A stretch of DNA of 64,000 bases from assembly GCA_964242415.1 (NCBI GenBank), contig CAXTAT010000005.1:124001-188000 (forward strand), in the 5' to 3' direction. The stretch comes from DASWOJ01 sp964242415 (GTDB lineage Bacteria; Pseudomonadota; Alphaproteobacteria; Acetobacterales; Acetobacteraceae). A program made the translations under genes and the position numbers. The first letter of the stretch is position 1, and the number at the start of each line of letters is the position of its first letter. Below the pieces are notes generated by a model. That model did not search any database, was not told the origin of the DNA, and worked only from the letters and a program-made list of their open reading frames with translations. Shown in pieces: positions 8,096 through 18,894 of the stretch.

Positions 8096-9228
8096 GCCAG
8101 GCCGTCATTGCAGGCTACGCCCGCAGCCCCTTCACCCCCGCCGGCAAGGGCGCACTGTCCCGGGTGCGGCCGGACGACCTGATGGCGCAGGTGGTCCGCG
8201 CCCTGATCGGGCGCACCGGCGCACGGCCGGAAGACATCGAGGACATCATCATCGGCTGCGCCTTCCCCGAGGGCGAGCAGGGCTTCAACATCGGCCGCGT
8301 CGTGGGCTTCCTGGCCGACCTGCCGATCACCGCGGCCGGCAGCCAGGTCAACCGCTGGTGCGGCAGCAGCATGACGGCGGTGCACATAGCTGCCGGCGCC
8401 ATCGCGGCCGGCGCCGGCGAGCTGTTCGTCTGCGGCGGCGTGGAGAGCATGAGCCGCGTGCCCATGCTCGGCTTCAACCCGGTGCTGAACCCCCGCCTGC
8501 AAAAGGACAAGCCCGACAGCTACATCGGCATGGGCATGACGGCGGAGAACCTGGCGCAGCGCTACCAGATCGACCGCGCCGCCCAGCAGGAGTTCGCCGT
8601 CACCAGCCAGCACCGCGCTGCCGCCGCCCAGGCCGGCGGGCACTTCGCCGATGAGATCGTGCCGATCCAGACCAAGGCGGGCATGGTGGACCAGGACGGC
8701 TGCATCCGCGCGGAAACAGACCAGGCCGGGCTGTCCAACCTCAAGCCCGCGTTCCTGGCGACGGGCACCGTGACGGCGGGCACCAGCTCCCCGCTGACCG
8801 ACGGCGCATCGGCCGTGCTGGTGGCCAGCGCCGACTATGCCGAGCGGCATGGGCTGCCGGTGCTGGCGCGCATCGCCGCCATGAGCGTGGCCGGCTGCGC
8901 CCCGGACATCATGGGCATCGGCCCCGTGCCCGCCGCCCGCAAGGCGCTGGCCCGGGCCGGGCTGGACATGGGCGCCATGGACATCATCGAGCTGAACGAG
9001 GCCTTCGCCGCGCAGGCCCTGGCCGTCGAGCGCGACCTGATGATGGATCACGACAAGGTGAACCTGGACGGCGGCGCCATCGCCCTGGGCCATCCCTTGG
9101 GGGCCAGCGGCGCCCGCATCACCGGCAAGGCCGCCTCCCTGCTGGCCCGCACCGGGGGCCGGCACGCGCTGGCGACCATGTGCGTCGGCGGCGGCCAGGG
9201 CGTCGCCACCGTCCTGACCCGGGCCTGA
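8092..9228 (+). CDS. fadA: Acetyl-CoA C-acyltransferase (thiolase)
   Basis: The 378-residue enzyme cleaves 3-ketoacyl-CoA with CoA, the last step of beta-oxidation. All thiolase catalytic parts are present: nucleophile Cys90 in NRWCGSSM, NEAFAAQAL, His334 in GHPLGASGAR and Cys364 in CVGGGQG. Length is normal for a degradative thiolase. It overlaps the MerR gene by four bases and is followed five bases later by the hydroxyacyl-CoA dehydrogenase/hydratase gene, the expected partner of a trifunctional-type complex. The symbol denotes the functional class. Confidence 0.93.
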   Translation: MSQAVIAGYARSPFTPAGKGALSRVRPDDLMAQVVRALIGRTGARPEDIEDIIIGCAFPEGEQGFNIGRVVGFLADLPITAAGSQVNRWCGSSMTAVHIAAGAIAAGAGELFVCGGVESMSRVPMLGFNPVLNPRLQKDKPDSYIGMGMTAENLAQRYQIDRAAQQEFAVTSQHRAAAAQAGGHFADEIVPIQTKAGMVDQDGCIRAETDQAGLSNLKPAFLATGTVTAGTSSPLTDGASAVLVASADYAERHGLPVLARIAAMSVAGCAPDIMGIGPVPAARKALARAGLDMGAMDIIELNEAFAAQALAVERDLMMDHDKVNLDGGAIALGHPLGASGARITGKAASLLARTGGRHALATMCVGGGQGVATVLTRA

Positions 9229-9233
9229 GCGCC

Positions 9234-11540
9234 ATGGCAATCCAACGTTGCGCCGTACTGGGCGCCGGCTTGATGGGCAGCGGCATCGCCGCGCACCTGG
9301 CCAATGCAGGCCTCCCCGTCCTGCTGCTGGACATGCCGGCCAAGACGGGGCCGCGCAGCAGTGTGGCAACCGCAGCCATCGAGCGGCTGAAGAAGGCCGA
9401 CCCGCAGCCCCTGATGACGCCGGACGCCGCCAGGTTGATCACGCCGGGCAACTTCGACGATGATCTTCCAAGGCTGGCCGAGTGCGACTGGATCATCGAG
9501 GTCATCGTCGAGAACCTCGACGCCAAGCGCGCGCTGTACGACCGCATCGACGCCCTCCGCAAGCCCGGCAGCATCGTCAGCAGCAACACCAGCACTATCC
9601 CGCTGCGCTCGCTGGCCAAGAAGCAGTCCCCTGGGTTCCAGGCCGACTTCTGCATCACCCACTTCTTCAACCCGCCCCGTTACATGCGCCTGCTGGAGCT
9701 GGTCACCGGCCCCGCCACCCGGCCCGAGGTCACCGCCGAACTGACGCAGCTTTGCGACGTGCGGCTGGGCAAGGGCGTCGTGCACTGCAAGGACACCCCG
9801 GGCTTCATCGCCAACCGCATCGGCACCTACTGGATCACCTGCGCGGTCAACGAGGCCATCGAGCGCGGCGTGCCCGTCGAGGACGCCGACGCCGCCCACC
9901 GCCCGATGGGCATCCCCAAGACCGGCGTGTTCGGCCTGATCGACCTGGTGGGCCTGGACCTGATGCCGCTGGTCGCCACGTCGCTGCTGTCCAGCCTGCC
10001 GCCGGACGACGACTTCCGCCGCATCTTCAAGGCGCACCCCCTGCTGTCCCGCATGATCGCCGACGGCAACATCGGCCGTAAGGGCAAGGGTGGCTTCTAC
10101 CGCCTGAACAAGGCCCGGGTGAAGGAGGCCATCGACCTCACCTCCGGGGAGTACCGCCCGGCGGCCAAGCCCAAGCTCGACGCCGTGGACGCCGGCCGCC
10201 GCGACCTGGGCGCCCTGGCCCGGCACCCAAGTCCCATCGGCCAATACGCCAACGCCGTGCTGGTGCAGACCCTCGCCTACGCCGCCAGCCTGGTCCCTGC
10301 CATCGCCGACGACATCCCGGCGGTGGATGAGGCCATGCGCTTCGGCTACGCCTGGCAGCACGGGCCGTTCGAGCTGATGGACAAGCTCGGCACCGACTGG
10401 CTGGCTGGCGCCATCGAGGCCGCCGGGCTACCGGTGCCCCCCCTGCTGGCGATGGCGCGCGGACGCAGCTTCTACCGCGTCGAGGGCGGCGCCCTGGAGT
10501 GCCTGACCCCGGCCGGCGAGTACGCCCGCGTGGTGCGGCCCGACGGCGTGATCCTGCTGGCCGACGTGAAGCGCGCCGCAAAGCCACTGCTGCGCAATGC
10601 GTCAGCCAGCGTGTGGGACATCGGCGACGGCGTGCTGTGCTTCGAGTTCACCAGCAAGATGAACACCCTCGACGAGGCCACCTTCGCCCTGCTGGGCCGC
10701 ACGGTCGCGCTGGCGGCCAAGTCCTACAAAGGCATGGTGGTGTACAACGAGGCCGACAACTTCTCGGTCGGCGCCAACCTGGGCATCGCCATGTTCGCCG
10801 CCAACGTCGCGGCCTGGCCGGTGATCGAGGGCCAGGTCGCCGGCGGCCAGGCCGCCTACAAGGCGCTGAAGTACGCCCCCGTGCCCGTCGTCGGCGCCCC
10901 CTCCGGGATGGCGCTGGGCGGCGGGTGCGAGATCCTGCTGCACTGCTCGGCGGTGCAGGCGCACAGCGAGACCTACATGGGCCTGGTCGAAGTGGGCGTT
11001 GGCCTATTGCCCGGCTGGGGCGGCTGCAAGGAGCTGCTGGCCCGCTGGCAGGCGGAGCCGAAGCTGCCGCGCGGCCCCATGCCGGCCGTCGCCAAGGCGT
11101 TCGAGATCATCTCCACCGCCCAGGTCAGCAAGTCCGCCGCGCAGGCGCAGGGCTTGGGCTTCCTGCGCCCCACCGACGGCGTGACGATGAACCGCGACCG
11201 CCTGCTGTTCGACGCCAAGGCCCGCGTGCTGGCCCTGGCAGAGCACTACCAGCCGCCCAAGCCCAATGAATACCGCCTGCCCGGCCCCGGCGGCCGCGTG
11301 GCGCTCGACCTGGCCGTGGACGGCTTCGCCGCCCAGGGCAAGGCGACGCCGCACGACGTCGTGGTATCCAAGGCCGTCGCCCGCGTATTGACCGGCGGCG
11401 ACACTGACACGCTGGACACCATGACCGAGGACGACATAACGGCACTCGAACGCCAGGCCTTCATGGCCCTAGTCCGCACCCCAGCCTCCCTGGCCCGCAC
11501 CGAGCACATGCTAACCACCGGCAAGCCGTTGCGGAACTAG
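9234..11540 (+). CDS. Fused 3-hydroxyacyl-CoA dehydrogenase / enoyl-CoA hydratase
   Basis: The 768-residue protein starts with an NAD-binding Rossmann motif (VLGAGLMGSGIAAHLANAG), then the hydroxyacyl-CoA dehydrogenase catalytic region (CKDTPGFIANRIG) and its C-terminal helical repeats to about residue 400. A crotonase domain fills the C-terminus (GGGCEILLHC and GLVEVGVGLLPGWGG hold the two hydratase Glu residues). This dehydrogenase-first order is the reverse of E. coli FadB. It performs hydration and NAD+ oxidation in fatty acid breakdown together with the upstream thiolase. ATG 9234 gives the expected Rossmann start; the longer frame from 9180 overlaps the thiolase. Confidence 0.93.
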   Translation: MAIQRCAVLGAGLMGSGIAAHLANAGLPVLLLDMPAKTGPRSSVATAAIERLKKADPQPLMTPDAARLITPGNFDDDLPRLAECDWIIEVIVENLDAKRALYDRIDALRKPGSIVSSNTSTIPLRSLAKKQSPGFQADFCITHFFNPPRYMRLLELVTGPATRPEVTAELTQLCDVRLGKGVVHCKDTPGFIANRIGTYWITCAVNEAIERGVPVEDADAAHRPMGIPKTGVFGLIDLVGLDLMPLVATSLLSSLPPDDDFRRIFKAHPLLSRMIADGNIGRKGKGGFYRLNKARVKEAIDLTSGEYRPAAKPKLDAVDAGRRDLGALARHPSPIGQYANAVLVQTLAYAASLVPAIADDIPAVDEAMRFGYAWQHGPFELMDKLGTDWLAGAIEAAGLPVPPLLAMARGRSFYRVEGGALECLTPAGEYARVVRPDGVILLADVKRAAKPLLRNASASVWDIGDGVLCFEFTSKMNTLDEATFALLGRTVALAAKSYKGMVVYNEADNFSVGANLGIAMFAANVAAWPVIEGQVAGGQAAYKALKYAPVPVVGAPSGMALGGGCEILLHCSAVQAHSETYMGLVEVGVGLLPGWGGCKELLARWQAEPKLPRGPMPAVAKAFEIISTAQVSKSAAQAQGLGFLRPTDGVTMNRDRLLFDAKARVLALAEHYQPPKPNEYRLPGPGGRVALDLAVDGFAAQGKATPHDVVVSKAVARVLTGGDTDTLDTMTEDDITALERQAFMALVRTPASLARTEHMLTTGKPLRN

Positions 11541-11545
11541 GAAGC

Positions 11546-11646
11546 CCGTCATTGCGAGCCGCCGCTTGGCGGTGCGGCAATCCAGGATCGGAAAGCCCGG
11601 CCCCAGCCCCTGGATTGCCGCGTCGCTGCGCTCCTCGCGATGACGG
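11546..11646. repeat. GTCATTGCGAG-family palindromic repeat, copy 1
   Basis: Outer arms CCGTCATTGCGAG (11546-11558) and its near-perfect reverse complement at 11634-11646 enclose a second inverted pair, GCGGCAATCCAGG and CCTGGATTGCCGC. It fills the space between the dehydrogenase/hydratase and acyl-CoA dehydrogenase genes. It is non-coding and could fold into a long RNA hairpin within the operon transcript. Confidence 0.8.
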
Positions 11647-11691
11647 CAGCTCGAAACACGAAGTGCCCGCGATCAGAAAGGGACAACGACC

Positions 11692-13500
<1,809 letters not shown>

Positions 13501-13510
13501 CGCCGCGGAC

Positions 13511-13536
13511 CCCTGCCGTCCCACCGGACGGCAGGG
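13511..13536 (+). terminator. Hairpin after the beta-oxidation operon
   Basis: An 11-base perfect stem, CCCTGCCGTCC pairing with GGACGGCAGGG, closes a four-base CACC loop ten bases after the acyl-CoA dehydrogenase stop. A weak pyrimidine run (CATCCCCTTTCC) follows rather than a full T tract. The position and stability make it a likely transcription terminator. The rest of 13537-13700 has no gene. Confidence 0.6.
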
Positions 13537-13700
13537 CATCCCCTTTCCTGACCCTGCACGAGTAAAACAGCCCGTGGCAGCAGCTCCGCCCGTGACAACC
13601 CGGCACATCGCTTGCGAACCCCTATCCTGGCCTGCCACGCCTCGGCCGGCAGGAGGGTCGGAGGAGGCAGCCGCTTGACGATGGAACCGGGCCCCAAGGC

Positions 13701-14963
13701 ATGATCGCCGCCCTCGCCGCCTCCCCCTGGACCACCTGGGCCATCGCCGCCGCCGCGACGGCCGGGGTCATCCTCCGCCCGTTCTCCTGGCCCGAGTGGG
13801 TGTGGGCGGTGGCGGGCGCGGCGCTGCTGGTGCTGCTCGGCCTGCTGCCCGCCCGGGATGCCCTGGCCGGCGTCGGCAAGGGCGCCGACGTTTACCTGTT
13901 CCTCACCGGCATGATGCTGCTCGCCGAGCTGGCCCGGCAGGAGGGCCTGTTCGACTGGCTCGCCGCCCATGCCGCCAGGGCCGCGCACGGGTCGGGCACC
14001 CGGCTGTTCACCCTGGTGTTCCTGGTCGGCACGGTCGTCACGACCTTCCTCTCCAACGACGCGACCGCGGTGGTGCTGACCCCCGCCGTCGCCGCCGTCG
14101 TAAAGGCCGCGGAGGCCAGGCATCCGCTGCCCTACCTGCTCATCTGCGCCTTTATCGCCAACGCGGCCAGCTTCGTGCTGCCCATCTCCAACCCGGCCAA
14201 CCTGGTGATCTACGGCGCCCACATGCCGCCGCTGCTGCAATGGCTGCCGCGCTATGCACTGCCGTCGCTGCTGTCCATCTTCGCCACCTACGCCATGCTG
14301 CGCTGGACCCAGCGGCGCGACCTGCACGACGTATCGGCCGACATCGGCGTGCCGCATCTATCCCCCGCCGGGCGCATGGCGGCCTGGGGCATCGGCGGGA
14401 CCGCGGCGGTGCTGCTGGCGTCGTCGGCATTCGGCATCCAGTTGGGCCTGCCGACCTTCCTCGCCGGTGCGGCAACGGCGGTGCTGGTGCTGCTGCGCTC
14501 CAAATCCGGGCCGCTCACGGTGCTGCGTGAGATATCCTGGGGCGTGCTGCCCCTGGTCGCCGGGCTATTCGTGCTGGTGGAGGCGCTGGAGCAATCCGGC
14601 CTCACCGACACCCTGGCCCGGCTGCTGCACGCGTTGGCGGAGCGGTCCGCGACCGGGGCGGCCTGGGTGTCCGGCGTGCTGCTGGCCATCGGCTGCAACC
14701 TGGTGAACAACCTGCCCGCCGGTCTGGTGGCGGGCCGGGTGATGGAGCTGGCGCAGGCGCCGGACCACGTGCGGGCTGCGGTGCTGATCGGCGTGGACCT
14801 CGGCCCGAACCTGTCCGTCACGGGATCGCTGGCGACGATCCTCTGGCTGATCGCGCTGCGGCGCGAGGGACAGTCGATCAGCGCGCTGTCCTTCCTGAAG
14901 CTCGGCGCGCTGGTGATGCCGCCGGCGCTGCTGCTGGCCGTCGCGGGCGCCTTCCTATTCTGA
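13701..14963 (+). CDS. ArsB/SLC13-type ion permease
   Basis: The 420-residue integral membrane protein has about eleven to twelve hydrophobic segments. The signatures LSNDATAVVLTPAVAAVV and LPISNPANLVIYG, with a matching GCNLVNNLPAGLVAGRVM and LGPNLSVTGSLATILW in the second half, are the inverted-repeat substrate loops of the ArsB/ion-transporter superfamily. Many members are annotated as arsenite exporters, but no arsR or arsC lies nearby. The substrate is therefore open; a general anion or sodium-coupled role is possible. Confidence 0.82.
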   Translation: MIAALAASPWTTWAIAAAATAGVILRPFSWPEWVWAVAGAALLVLLGLLPARDALAGVGKGADVYLFLTGMMLLAELARQEGLFDWLAAHAARAAHGSGTRLFTLVFLVGTVVTTFLSNDATAVVLTPAVAAVVKAAEARHPLPYLLICAFIANAASFVLPISNPANLVIYGAHMPPLLQWLPRYALPSLLSIFATYAMLRWTQRRDLHDVSADIGVPHLSPAGRMAAWGIGGTAAVLLASSAFGIQLGLPTFLAGAATAVLVLLRSKSGPLTVLREISWGVLPLVAGLFVLVEALEQSGLTDTLARLLHALAERSATGAAWVSGVLLAIGCNLVNNLPAGLVAGRVMELAQAPDHVRAAVLIGVDLGPNLSVTGSLATILWLIALRREGQSISALSFLKLGALVMPPALLLAVAGAFLF

Positions 14964-14981
14964 CGGCGTTGACCTCCGATA

Positions 14982-15060
14982 AGCCGTCATCGCAAGGGGC
15001 GCTTGCGAAACGGCATAGGGGACCGCAAGACCTGCGCCGGCCGCCCCTCCACGCCGAAGG
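14982..15060. repeat. GTCATTGCGAG-family repeat, copy 2 (degenerate)
   Basis: GCCGTCATCGCAAGGGGCG followed by CTTGCGAAACGGCATAGGGG matches the left half of the family seen at 32755. The right half is poorly preserved. It lies between the permease gene and the small YdcZ-like gene on the same strand. Confidence 0.55.
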
Positions 15061-15150
15061 CGGCTCGCAGCGGCAGTGCGCCCTGCGGTCCGCGGGGCGG
15101 CGGCCGTCACCAAGCACCGTCATCACCCTGCAACCCTCCGGAGCATAATA

Positions 15151-15606
15151 GTGCAGAACATCAGCGCGGCCTGGCTTTATCCCCTCATCCTGGTCGCCGG
15201 CGCCCTGCAGGCTTGGGGGCCGCCGATGAACGGCGCGCTGCGCGGCGCGCTGGCCAACCCCTGGCTGGCGAGCGTCGTCTCGTTCCTGCCCATCGTATTC
15301 CTGCTGGCGATCCTGTTCCTCTGCCTGCCCCGCCCGATGCCGACCGCCGAGGGCCTGCAAAACATGCCATGGTGGGCGCCCTTGGGCGGGTTGGCCGGCG
15401 CGTTCGCCGTGGTGGCCGGGCTGCTGTTCGTGAACCGGATCGGCGCGGGCGCGTTTGGCGGGCTGACCATCACCGCCAACATCCTGATGTCGCTCGCCGT
15501 GGACAACTTCGGGCTGTTCGGCATCGAGCAGCACAGCCTGAACATCTGGCGCGTCATCGGCGGGGCGCTGATGGTCGGCGGCATCGCCCTGATCGCGATC
15601 TTCTAG
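15151..15606 (+). CDS. YdcZ/DUF606-type small DMT membrane protein
   Basis: Starting from GTG 15151, with GGAG about ten bases upstream, the 151-residue protein has five hydrophobic segments. Sequence blocks such as GGLAGAFAVVAGLLFVNRIG and the C-terminal WRVIGGALMVGGIALIAIF fit the half-size drug/metabolite transporter family (DUF606, YdcZ). Such proteins act as homo- or heterodimers in the inner membrane. No partner of the same family is adjacent; an MFS gene follows after seven bases and is probably co-transcribed. Confidence 0.75.
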   Translation: MQNISAAWLYPLILVAGALQAWGPPMNGALRGALANPWLASVVSFLPIVFLLAILFLCLPRPMPTAEGLQNMPWWAPLGGLAGAFAVVAGLLFVNRIGAGAFGGLTITANILMSLAVDNFGLFGIEQHSLNIWRVIGGALMVGGIALIAIF

Positions 15607-15613
15607 GCTGCCG

Positions 15614-16867
15614 ATGGACGGCTCAGTGACGAAGCAGGCCGGCTTCCGCCCTGCCTCATTGGACGCCGTCAACTTCCTGCTGGCCGACGTGCGCGGGGCG
15701 CTGGGGCCATACCTCAACGTGTTCCTGGTCACCCAGCAGCATTGGAGCCAAACCGAGGTCGGCTGGGTCACCACGGCCGGCGGGCTGCTGGGCCTGCTGG
15801 CGCAGACACCGGCCGGCGCCGCCATCGACGCCACGCGGCGCAAGCGCGGCGCCATCGTGCTGGCCCTGGCCGTGCTGGCGGTCGGCGCGGCCACCATCTT
15901 CGCCGCACCGGCGTTCTGGCCGGTGCTGGTGGCGAACGCGCTGATGGCGGTCGTCGGCGACGTGTTCGGCCCGGCGGTCGCGGCCCTGACGCTCGGCCTG
16001 TACGCCCGCAGCCAACTGGCCCGGCGCCTGGGGCGCAACTCCGCGTTCGACCATGCCGGCAACGTCGCCATCGCCGTCGCGGCCGGCGCGGTCGGCTACC
16101 TGCTGTCGCAGCGCGCGGTGTTCCTGCTGGTGCCGGCGTTCGCCCTGCTCGCGGCGCTGGCGGTGCTGTCCATCCCGGCCTCCGCCATCGACCAGGACCG
16201 GGCGCGCGGGCTGGAGGATGGCCACCTGGAAAACGGCCAGTCGGGCAGCGAGGGCGGGCAGGGGCCGGAGGGCGTCCGCCTGCTGCTGCGCAACCGCCCC
16301 CTGGTGGTGTTCAGCCTATGCGTCATGCTGTTCCACTTCGCCAATGCGCCGCTGCTGCCGCTGGTCGGGCAGAAGCTGGCCCAGTCGCACCCGGCCTGGG
16401 CGACGGCGATGATGTCGGCCTGCATCGTGGCGGCGCAGCTCGTGATGCTGCCCATCGCGCTGGTGGTCGGGCGCCATGCGGACCGCTGGGGGCGCAAGCC
16501 GATCCTGCTGGCGGGCTTCGCCATCCTGCCGGTGCGGGCGGTGCTGTACACGTTCTCCGACGCGGCGCCCTGGCTGATCGGGGTGCAGGTGCTGGACGGG
16601 GTGGGCGCGGGCATCCTCGGTGCGCTGACGCCCCTGGTGATCGCCGACCTGACGCGGGGCACCGGGCGCTACAACCTGGCGCAGGGCGCGGTGGCGACCA
16701 TGCAGGGCGTCGGCGCCAGCCTGAGCGGGCTGGCCGCGGGCGTGCTGGTGGACCATCTGGGTTACCATGCGGCCTTCCTCGGCGCGGGCGTGGCTGCGTC
16801 GGCTGCCCTGGCCGCCCTGACGCTGGCCATGCCGGAGACGGCGCCGGATCGCGCAAATCCGGCGTGA
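15614..16867 (+). CDS. Major facilitator superfamily transporter
   Basis: The 417-residue protein shows twelve predicted membrane segments with the MFS loop 2-3 signature (AAIDATRRKRGAIVL) and its repeat in the second half (VGRHADRWGRKPILLAG). The centre (RGLEDGHLENGQSGSEG) is the cytoplasmic loop. It looks like the drug-resistance-type MFS branch, but no substrate can be assigned. It is seven bases downstream of the YdcZ-like gene. Confidence 0.88.
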   Translation: MDGSVTKQAGFRPASLDAVNFLLADVRGALGPYLNVFLVTQQHWSQTEVGWVTTAGGLLGLLAQTPAGAAIDATRRKRGAIVLALAVLAVGAATIFAAPAFWPVLVANALMAVVGDVFGPAVAALTLGLYARSQLARRLGRNSAFDHAGNVAIAVAAGAVGYLLSQRAVFLLVPAFALLAALAVLSIPASAIDQDRARGLEDGHLENGQSGSEGGQGPEGVRLLLRNRPLVVFSLCVMLFHFANAPLLPLVGQKLAQSHPAWATAMMSACIVAAQLVMLPIALVVGRHADRWGRKPILLAGFAILPVRAVLYTFSDAAPWLIGVQVLDGVGAGILGALTPLVIADLTRGTGRYNLAQGAVATMQGVGASLSGLAAGVLVDHLGYHAAFLGAGVAASAALAALTLAMPETAPDRANPA

Positions 16868-16887
16868 CGGCAATGACCTTCCTGTTC

Positions 16888-16930
16888 GCTGCCCCCTCTC
16901 CCTCCGGGAAAGGGCCGGGGTGAGGGGTCT
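16888..16930. repeat. REP-type element, single left half
   Basis: The core CCTCTCCCTCCGGGAAAGGG followed by CCGGGGTGAGGGG is the left half of the doublet family described at 20383. No right half follows. This is one of two copies between genes on the same strand (MFS and radical SAM). Confidence 0.75.
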
Positions 16931-16986
16931 TGCGGCGCAGAAACCGGGGGCTGGTGATCGCGGGCGCCTGCCCCACCTTTAGCCGC

Positions 16987-17931
16987 GTGATCACCGCCAT
17001 CCCCCTCAACCCCGCCAAGTTCCGCAACCCCCACCGCACCGCCAAGGGCGAGCCGCGCGCCAGCGTCGCCCTGACCCGGCTGCAAACCCTGTGGTTCAAT
17101 ACCGGCACCCTGTGCAACATCACCTGCGCCCACTGCTACATCGAGAGCAGCCCGCGCAATGACGCCCTCGCCTACCTGTCCGCCGCCGAGGCCGCCCGCT
17201 TCCTCGACGAGGCCCAGGCCCGCCCGGACCCGGTGCAGGAGGTCGGCTTCACCGGCGGCGAGCCGTTCATGAACCCCGACCTGCTGCCCATGCTCGCCGA
17301 CACGCTGCGCCGCGGCCTGCCCACCCTGGTGCTGACCAACGCCATGCGCCCGATGATGCGCAGCGCCGGCCGCCTGACGGAGCTGAACCAAGCCCACCCG
17401 GGCCGCCTGACCCTGCGCGTCAGCCTGGACCACTACGGCCCCGGGCTGCACGACCGCGAACGCGGCCCAGGCACGTTCGACAAGACGATGGACGGCCTGG
17501 CCTGGCTGGCGGCCAACGGCATCCACGTCCACGTCGCCGGGCGCGCTGGCTTCAGCACCGAGCCGGAGGCCGCCCTGCGCGCCGGCTACGCCCGCCTGTT
17601 CGCCGCCCACGGCATCGCGGTCGATGCCGGCGACCCGGTGCAGCTCATGCTGTTCCCCGAGATGGACGGGTCCGCCGATGTGCCCGAGATCACCGGCGCC
17701 TGCTGGGGCATCCTCGGCAAGTCGCCCGGCAGCGTCATGTGCGCCACCGCCCGCATGGTCGTGAAGCGCCGGGGCGCCGCCGCCCCCGCCGTGCTCGCTT
17801 GCACGCTGCTGCCCTACGACCCGCAATTCGAGTTGGGCGCCACCCTGGCCGAGGCCGACCGCCCGGTGCCGCTCAACCACCCGCACTGCGCCCGGTTCTG
17901 CGTCCTGGGCGGGGCCGCCTGCTCCCGCTAA
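16987..17931 (+). CDS. Radical SAM protein
   Basis: The protein has the CxxxCxxC cluster motif for the [4Fe-4S] that cleaves S-adenosylmethionine (CNITCAHC, about residues 40-47) and then GFTGGEPFMNPDLLPML, the GGE motif. C-terminal cysteines (ACTLLPYD, HPHCARFCVLGGAAC) suggest a further metal site in the manner of SPASM or Twitch domains. The reaction is unknown. GTG 16987 (VITAIPLNPAKFRNP) is preferred because its N-terminus fits homologues I recall. TTG 16930 and GTG 16954 would add up to 19 residues. About 314 residues. Confidence 0.85.
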   Translation: MITAIPLNPAKFRNPHRTAKGEPRASVALTRLQTLWFNTGTLCNITCAHCYIESSPRNDALAYLSAAEAARFLDEAQARPDPVQEVGFTGGEPFMNPDLLPMLADTLRRGLPTLVLTNAMRPMMRSAGRLTELNQAHPGRLTLRVSLDHYGPGLHDRERGPGTFDKTMDGLAWLAANGIHVHVAGRAGFSTEPEAALRAGYARLFAAHGIAVDAGDPVQLMLFPEMDGSADVPEITGACWGILGKSPGSVMCATARMVVKRRGAAAPAVLACTLLPYDPQFELGATLAEADRPVPLNHPHCARFCVLGGAACSR

Positions 17932-17958
17932 CCGTCAAGCACCGGCAACCGCCCGGCG

Positions 17959-18894
17959 TCAGTGTCGGATCTCGAACCCGTCCTGCACCCGCCACGCCTC
18001 GCGCTGCCGCACGAACGGCAGCCGCAGCGACGGGCGCAGCCGGATCCCGGCCGGGTCGCGGTAGCCCGGCACCCCCATCTGCAACCGCTCCTGCGGCACA
18101 TCGAGGCGGAAGGTACGGTGCAGGTGGTCCCACAGGCTGAGGCCGCTGGACCAGTTGCTATCCGTCTCCCCCCGCACCGTCGAGTGGTGGATACCGTGCA
18201 TCCCCGGCGTAGTCAGCACCCGCGCCAGCCGCCGCTCCAGCCCGACTGGCAGGCGCAGGTTGGCATGGTGGAACAGCACCGACACGAAGAAGAACGCCTG
18301 CCACAGCCGCAGCGCCCGCGGCGACGCCCCGGCCAGCGCCACCTGCGCCGCGCGATACGGCGCCGACACCAGCATGTCCACCGCATGGAAGCGCAGCGCC
18401 GTCGAGGCATCCATGTCGAGATCGACGTGATGCACAAGGTGCAGCCGCCACAGCGCCGGCACCTTATGGGTCAGGACGTGCCAAACGTAGGTGGTATAGT
18501 CCATCACCAAGAAGGCCGCCGCATCCCGCACCCAGGCGGGGGCCGGCAGGCGCTGGGCCAAGCCACGTCGCCGGGCTTCCGCCTGTTGCGCCAGGGGCCG
18601 CACCAGAGGGCTCTCCACGGCGGCCACCACCGCCATGCTGAGCGCACCGAGGGCTGCATTGCGGATCAGGCGCGGCGGCCCATCCTGGGTGCGGCGGCGC
18701 AGGGGGGCACGGCGCTCGCCGAGCAGGATCGCGGCAGCGGCTGCGATTGCGACGGCCGGCAAGATGCGCTCCAAAGAGGCTCGTCCCAAGGACCGGCCCG
18801 CCCGTTCAACGCCGGGGGGCTGGCCTTTGAGGGACGTGTCCTGGCGGGACGGCTGCAGTGCCGAATGGGCGGGCGAGGAACGGGACGGAAGCAT
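17959..18894 (-). CDS. Sterol desaturase/fatty acid hydroxylase family protein
   Basis: This is a membrane-bound di-iron enzyme. The histidine clusters HVLTH, HLVHHVD, FHHANL and HGIHHS are the eight-His metal ligands of the fatty-acid hydroxylase/sterol desaturase superfamily. Two hydrophobic regions (ILPAVAIAAAAAILLG and LGALSMAVVAAVE) precede them. ATG 18894 gives 311 residues, but the first 40 are poorly hydrophobic and a TTG at 18774 (LERILPAVAI) would give the more usual 271. ATG 18894 directly abuts the start of the divergent oxidoreductase gene (CATATG). The substrate lipid is unknown. Confidence 0.83.
   Translation of the reverse strand: MLPSRSSPAHSALQPSRQDTSLKGQPPGVERAGRSLGRASLERILPAVAIAAAAAILLGERRAPLRRRTQDGPPRLIRNAALGALSMAVVAAVESPLVRPLAQQAEARRRGLAQRLPAPAWVRDAAAFLVMDYTTYVWHVLTHKVPALWRLHLVHHVDLDMDASTALRFHAVDMLVSAPYRAAQVALAGASPRALRLWQAFFFVSVLFHHANLRLPVGLERRLARVLTTPGMHGIHHSTVRGETDSNWSSGLSLWDHLHRTFRLDVPQERLQMGVPGYRDPAGIRLRPSLRLPFVRQREAWRVQDGFEIRH

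Noticed and set aside
7840..9369. Long minus-strand frame antisense to the MerR and thiolase genes
   Set aside because: Low-complexity Gly/Ala/Arg translation typical of antisense frames in high-GC DNA; no family motif.
13701..14963. Firm assignment as arsenite exporter ArsB
   Set aside because: The superfamily includes other anion carriers and no ars genes adjoin.
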